Below are positions 59,136 to 64,000 of a DNA stretch of 64,000 nucleotides, piece by piece. The stretch comes from Acephala macrosclerotiorum (lineage: Eukaryota; Ascomycota; Leotiomycetes; Helotiales; Mollisiaceae). A program made the position numbers and the translations under genes. Every line of letters starts with the position of its first letter. The stretch's first letter is position 1. The notes below the pieces were generated by a model, which saw only the letters and a list, made by a program, of their open reading frames with translations, did not search any database and was not told the DNA's origin. The DNA is taken from the NCBI GenBank assembly GCA_014904845.1, contig MU119331.1, forward strand, positions 62,001-126,000. The letters are read 5' to 3'.

Positions 59136-60930
59136 TCATCTACCATCCTCACCTTCGTTATCCTCGCCTCCTTCCCCACCTTCATTCTGCCCTCGCACCT
59201 TTTTCAAAATCTTACCGACCATGTCTTCATCCTCCTCTTCCTCCGGTTGTTGAAGCTCGACTTCCGTGACTTTCTCCCCCCTCCGCTCTCCATCTTTAAG
59301 TAATAACTTATACTTCCCACCTAACACTAAATCTTTCGCCACAATCTCTCTCGTTCTCCCCAAAGATTCAATATCGCTGATGCGTTGTAAAGTACCTTCG
59401 AGATGTTTATCGAAGCCTGGTTCGGAGCAGATGGAGCGGAAGGCGCGTTGCATGGGGACGGAGTCGGCGCGGACGGAGGCTTCGGATGTTATGGTGAAGA
59501 GGTTGATGTGGTCGTAGGATTTTATGAAGTCGGCGCGGGTCATGATTTGGCGGGCGAGGTGGAGGGGGATTTGGGGAATGATGTGGGAGCCGTCGTCTGG
59601 GGAGATAGTTTCGGACACTATAGGTAGATCAGTATGGGGTCTGAAGTATGATTCGGGAGTCGAGGAGCTGAGGAGCCGAGTTCATATTACTCGCGAGGAG
59701 CTCGGCTCTAGATATCTCCTTAATCAGAGGGCAGAATTTCACGTACTAGAATTTTCGAGGCGGACTAGGGCTTGGGCTAGGACCATTGCTGCTGACTGGA
59801 GTTTGTTAGTGTCTGTTCATCTGCGAATGGAGAATGGCGAAATCGCGGGGAAGAGGGGCGGAGAGGAGCGAGGTTGGGCGAGGCCAGGGTTTTGGCGTGT
59901 GACTTACGGCGAATTTCTGCTGGTCCATAACATCATCGTCCATTTCCTTACCAAGGATCCAGCATTGATTCAGGAACCATCTCCGCTCTGTGTCAATGAT
60001 TTTATCGCACGTCTCGAGCATGTCCTTCGACTTCGCGACTCGGTTCAGAAATGTCAGGCGCCCACCAACTCGGCTGTAGACCTCGGATAGAATGTCCGAG
60101 CTGGGTGTCTCTTGGAAATACTTCTGACGATACCTCGCTAAAGCAGACATCGCTTGGCTTTTGGGAAGGTCAGATATCTGTGTGATTTCCATACGAGTAG
60201 CGAGCTGCTTCAGTCTTTCATAGACCCAGTAGTCGTCTGAGTTGAAAATCATGGTGACGAGGTTTGCTGCGGCCCATTGCTCTGCTCGTTGTTGGAGCAG
60301 TTCTAGGAGATCTCGTCCATCATCATCATCTCTGAGTAGGTGGACAGCATTGATGATCATGATGAGGGGTTTGCCGACCCTCTTGCGTCGCTTCAGAGCT
60401 ATCTTCTCTAGTTTGTTGAAAGCTCGCTCGATATCCAAGAGCGCGGTGGTGTCTCGCGGTCCACGCTCAGAGAAGTAAGATCCAATATAATCTTCGTGAA
60501 ATTCGAAGTCCAAAGCCTTTCCCAACCGGATACGGAAGATCTCCGCATCTGCATGAGCCTCAAACATACTGCAGCCTTCACCATTGATCTTCTGCATAGC
60601 TTCAAGTAACATGCTTGACTTTCCCGTACCTTTCTCGCCAATCAGAAGATGATAATGTCCTCGCAGGGTACCGTTGACAATGGCGTCAATCTTTGCTTGC
60701 TCGTCACGTTGAATCCAGTGGTCGTCATCTTCTGATTTTGAGGCGATCGTGTTGGGCATTTGCTTGCCAATAGCGGCAAGCTCGAGAACGGGGTCACCGG
60801 GTGTAAAGGCGCCTTCCATCTTGTGTAGAACAAGCCACTTGTAAAACTTGTGATAGAGGTAGCCGCCCAGTCCAAATCCTGTCCCAAGTACGAGAATGCT
60901 AGCAAATGCTGTCGCTGCACTTTCGAGCAT
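59136..60930 (-). CDS. Mitochondrial AAA-type P-loop ATPase, winged-helix C-terminus (at least 517 aa)
   Basis: Exons are 60930-59908, 59795-59747 and 59617-59136. Introns of 112 bp (GTAAGT...CTAACAAACTCCAG) and 129 bp (GTACGT...CTATAG) define a 49-bp middle exon (SAAMVLAQALVRLENS) that restores frame. The first in-frame ATG is 60930, but the frame stays open upstream to about 61030 (GNTKQNKNDSRDDPTLGAK) without an ATG. One or more 5' exons, probably carrying a mitochondrial presequence, are therefore missing from this model. A membrane span (FASILVLGTGFGLGGYLY) starts the protein. Walker A is GEKGTGKSS (about 97-105); the Walker B strand reads LIMIINAVHLL, without the usual Asp-Glu. The C-terminal region (PLHLARQIMTRADFIKSYDH, SLGRTREIVAKDL) fits the fungal AAA winged-helix family. 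The tail is acidic. The role in mitochondria is not established. Confidence 0.85.
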
Positions 60931-61030
60931 CTTAGCTCCGAGCGTGGGGTCATCTCGAGAGTCGTTCTTGTTCTGCTTCGTATTTCCTTTCAAATTCCCG
61001 GGAGAGTTTTGATTGCCTTCATCATATCAG

Positions 61031-63844
61031 CACTCTTGAAAAACAATTACTCAGCAGAAGAAACATTGCAATCCAGTGAGACGTGCAGATATGTATCACG
61101 TGATTCACCCCCAAGCAAGATGATGCCTCTCCTTCTGTCTCATGGCTGGCCAAGTTCCGCGGCTGCAGCCGCCGCGCCCGTGAGACACTCGGTAGGAGTA
61201 TAAAATTCCGTCATAGACTTCTAGAACTTTGTCTCCAACCTGCATCACAAACCTGGGGTACGACCAGCATTTTGCTTCGTGGCACGAAAGATTAAACAAC
61301 AGCGCCAGCAGAGCAGGATAGTGCATGAAATATAAGACTGGTCTACTCACGCAATTCCCCGACATCGCCAGATTCTCCGGGCTGGCTTGTGGCAATCCCT
61401 CGCCCTCGTCCTAGTTGAGCTGATGTTGGAGTTCTCCATGGTCGCGTCGGATGAACGCGCCCCAGAGAGGAAAGGTAGTGTATGCGCCGAAGATGCAGTG
61501 CTGGTCTCATGATCTGGGAGCCAGAGGAGGCTGACGAGAGCGAGGAGCCAGTTATGAAGGTGGAAGGAAATGCATGCGCTGTGAAGTGTGTCTATTGCAT
61601 GCCGCTGCTAGAAGGCATCCCTTCTTTGTGGTTGTTGTGATCTGTCGTCAAGGCGTCGTCACTGCGGTTGTGCGTAGGATCGCTGCTTGGCAACGTACGG
61701 GAGATGTTCAGGGTGTAGATTCCCAGTGCGGACAAGCCTCACATACCCGGTCTGAAAATCATAATGGATGGCCATATTATAAAGGTGAGATCTTAATCGA
61801 GATTCCAGACGAACTCTATCAGAAGCCAATCTTCAGAAGCTTTTCACAATGTTGATGCTTATGAAGAATGGTGGTCTATCTCTCGAGTCACCAGCAATGT
61901 GCACTTTAGGGAGGAACGACTCACCCAAGCACAAGCCCGAAAAATCTCCCATCTCCCAACCTCCTCCCTTCGAGGATCATCGTCTCTCTCTCTTTATCTC
62001 CAACTCTTCCTCTTTGTCATACTCCCACTCCTTCTGCTCCCGATACCAACCTTACTTCGTGATCTGGGGCTGCCGCCTTTTCTTTGATGCTTGGTCCTCC
62101 TGCGGCCGCCTGCATCTCCCGGCATGTGCTCACGCATCGAGCCTTCACATTGCAGCAAACACAATGTGATCTGCGAGGAGATGCACGAGTCAGATCGGTG
62201 GCTAGACACAAGCTGGCCCTGCGACAGAGGTATCTTGTAACGTCGCACAAATTATCCTTTCCTTCTCTTCTCCACCCCAGAGACACAACTTCCGGATCCC
62301 GAATCTCGCCACGGACTCTTTATTTCCGGAACCATATTCTGGCATGAATCCTTGGGGAAGCTTCATCCAGATGGAAATTCCTTGGCCTCAACATCCCCCG
62401 TTGAGTTGTGGGGAAGATAGCCGCCATACCACGACAGTCGCAAGTTATATTGCGAATGGAGGTGAACACTTTAGGCATGCGGGAGATCCTCCCCAGCAAA
62501 CGCCAAATGCTGGAGACGAGCGACTACCGTCGACCAGGTCAATATTTTCTGTCAACTAGGTATGATCGCAGTCTGGAGCACCTCCACTCAACATACGTCA
62601 ACGATGAAAGCTGAGAGGTCCAGATCAGGATGAATGCGGTGGCCTTCCTTCTGAATTGTGCACCTCTGACACAACCACACCTACTCGGGCATTAAATCGA
62701 AACATCCTTTGAATCGCCCTCAGCCTAACCGACTTGGGACTGCACAGCGGATCTAGCAACTTTCCAATCAGCCTCGGGCCACATGGCACACTACAGTACA
62801 CGCACAGACAGCAAGGCTGAATACTGCACCCGTGGAAGCTCCGCTTTGACAGGGAGAAGAAACATGTTTCTAACGAATTCCGTACGATCGACCAGGAATG
62901 GGGACGAACACCCACTCTTTTGAGTGTTGACATCATGCAAAACTATGTTGGAATTGCTGTTGATTTCAAATTCATTCATCTCAAAGCATTCCTGGAGCCA
63001 AAATGTTGGTGAGAAGTCTCACAGAATCTTACTCGGCCGGACATGCACCACCCCTGCCAATCTTGGGGTACTTGCATGATCATCTTCAAGGAGGGACCCC
63101 TCAACGGCACGCACTTTTGATGGATTAGATCGGTACTAGCACAAGAGTGACTGGGTTCATCTGCATATGATGATAATGCATGATGTTAATGCACCCTGAC
63201 AGAAGATGGCCGTTGACCTATCAGATGTCGAGTAGAAGGGAGGGAAGGCAGATCCGCTCGAAATATAGTGCAAGGCGACGGCAGTTGCTCTCTTTGTGCT
63301 AGAATTGTAGACTGACTTCCCTCTGACACAATAGAGATTTATCTACCAATGTATCGGTGATCCTCTGTCAGATTCAGTTACAAGTCTATTGCTAGTTCAC
63401 TTCTTTTGGCATATTTTGTCTGTTTGCTTGCACCCAGAAATCAACATCCACGTGAAGATATATAAATACCAGTCTATCACCGTTGATGTGGTTGACTTCA
63501 TGACCACACCAGCAGACAGATCAGACTTCATCGGTCCATGAAATAGGAGCTCCCTTAAAGAAACTTCAATTGCGACATTCTCAAATCGGAATCATTATAC
63601 AGGAGTCGTTATACAGGAGAAGGAAAATTTGCTGTCTTGATCACACATCCTATTGGTGGTCGGCGTTGGAACCTTGCGGCTCACTGAAGTTCAAATAGTT
63701 TGGTGGAGGTTGGAAGCATCTTTGTCTCCTGGACGTGTTCGCATCGCTAAGTCTGAAATCGAAGTTGTCTTCAACCTAGCTGGGGAGGTTTCGGTGAATT
63801 GCTTCGCGCACTAAGTCGCGTCGCGTCACTAAAGGACCGAGACG
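61031..63844. other. 2.8-kb stretch with unresolved 5' exons
   Basis: The first 400 bp should contain the missing 5' exon(s) and promoter of the ATPase gene. A candidate ATG with a following GTGAGT lies at about 61365 on the minus strand (MSGNC), but I could not find a join that keeps frame. Further right, frames at 61574-61855, 62084-62347 and 62344-62559 (+) have no motif. No other gene is supportable. Confidence 0.45.
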
Positions 63845-64000
63845 ATGTCTACAAGTTCGGCTTCAAGCAGGAACTCCGACACCTCAACAACTCCCACTTC
63901 TCCAACGACGACCATCGAATCTGAAGATCAACGTCCGGAAGAATCACTCCCATGGATATTGTACCATATCTTGAATCCTGAATGTGCATCGGAGTTACCT
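63845..64000 (+). CDS. Start of an unidentified gene, cut by the right edge
   Basis: From ATG 63845 the frame is open for 52 codons to the edge. It is Ser/Thr-rich (MSTSSASSRNSDTSTTP), then LPWILYHILNPEC. The sequence around the ATG (gacgATGtc) is acceptable for a fungal start. Too little is present to name a family. Confidence 0.4.
   Translation, partial: MSTSSASSRNSDTSTTPTSPTTTIESEDQRPEESLPWILYHILNPECASELP

Noticed and set aside
60931..60993. ATPase start at 60993
   Set aside because: The codon there is TTG, not a normal eukaryotic start. The frame is probably coding but belongs downstream of an unseen 5' exon.
62344..62559. 71-codon plus-strand frame beginning MNPWGSFIQMEIPW
   Set aside because: No motif, no supporting splice sites and no conserved composition.

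Overview
This window is nuclear DNA of a filamentous ascomycete (Pezizomycotina). The grounds are: many short introns (43-129 bp) with GTRAGT-type donors and CTRAC-like branch points; several Zn(II)2Cys6 regulators; decayed HET (heterokaryon-incompatibility) genes; and a 19.5-kb, very AT-rich block of retroelement relics with the C-to-T/G-to-A decay expected of repeat-induced point mutation (RIP). A Leotiomycete-like fungus would fit, but that is a guess. Spliced models were built by eye, checking donor, acceptor and reading frame at each junction.

Layout. (1) 1-11.6 kb is a gene graveyard: two tandem decayed HET genes, a 410-bp hAT-like MITE, an acidic orphan gene, a decayed Zn2Cys6 regulator and a decayed NtaA/DmoA-type FMN monooxygenase. 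(2) 12.1-22.7 kb is a healthy gene block: a large Myb/Reb1-like protein (1487 aa), the complex III subunit QCR8 (four exons, 100 aa), a Zn2Cys6 regulator (565 aa) divergent from QCR8, and a small Gly/Ser-repeat orphan. (3) 22.7-26.1 kb has no gene I can support and includes a small RIPped block flanked by a duplicated ~90-bp sequence. (4) 26.1-38.5 kb is an accessory cluster: a Zn2Cys6 regulator (780 aa, -), a divergent atypical protein kinase (612 aa, +), a TauD-type Fe(II)/2-oxoglutarate dioxygenase (430 aa, +) and a second Zn2Cys6 regulator (851 aa, +). The two regulators share an unusual zinc cluster with a long last loop and an intron directly before the third cysteine. The kinase/regulator divergent promoter holds five AAACCGG heptamers in 259 bp.

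(5) 38.9-58.7 kb is RIPped heterochromatin. I could delimit a 6604-bp Copia-like element (42284-48887, - strand) with two 208-bp LTRs and a perfect TATTC target duplication. A Gypsy polyprotein relic lies on the + strand (about 51.4-54.3 kb), with the reverse-transcriptase Asp-Asp turned to Asn-Asn. A second LTR family has three copies (40002, 45666, 58445) in very different states of decay; the middle one is a solo LTR inside the Copia element with a GTAA duplication. A 12-base assembly gap (N) lies at 55103. (6) 58.7-64 kb returns to normal composition: a mitochondrial AAA-type P-loop ATPase with a C-terminal winged-helix-like region, then about 2.8 kb with no supportable gene, and the first codons of a gene that runs off the right edge.

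Limits: no database or aligner was available. Family assignments rest on recognised motifs. Transcription start sites, UTRs and some first exons are not resolved.
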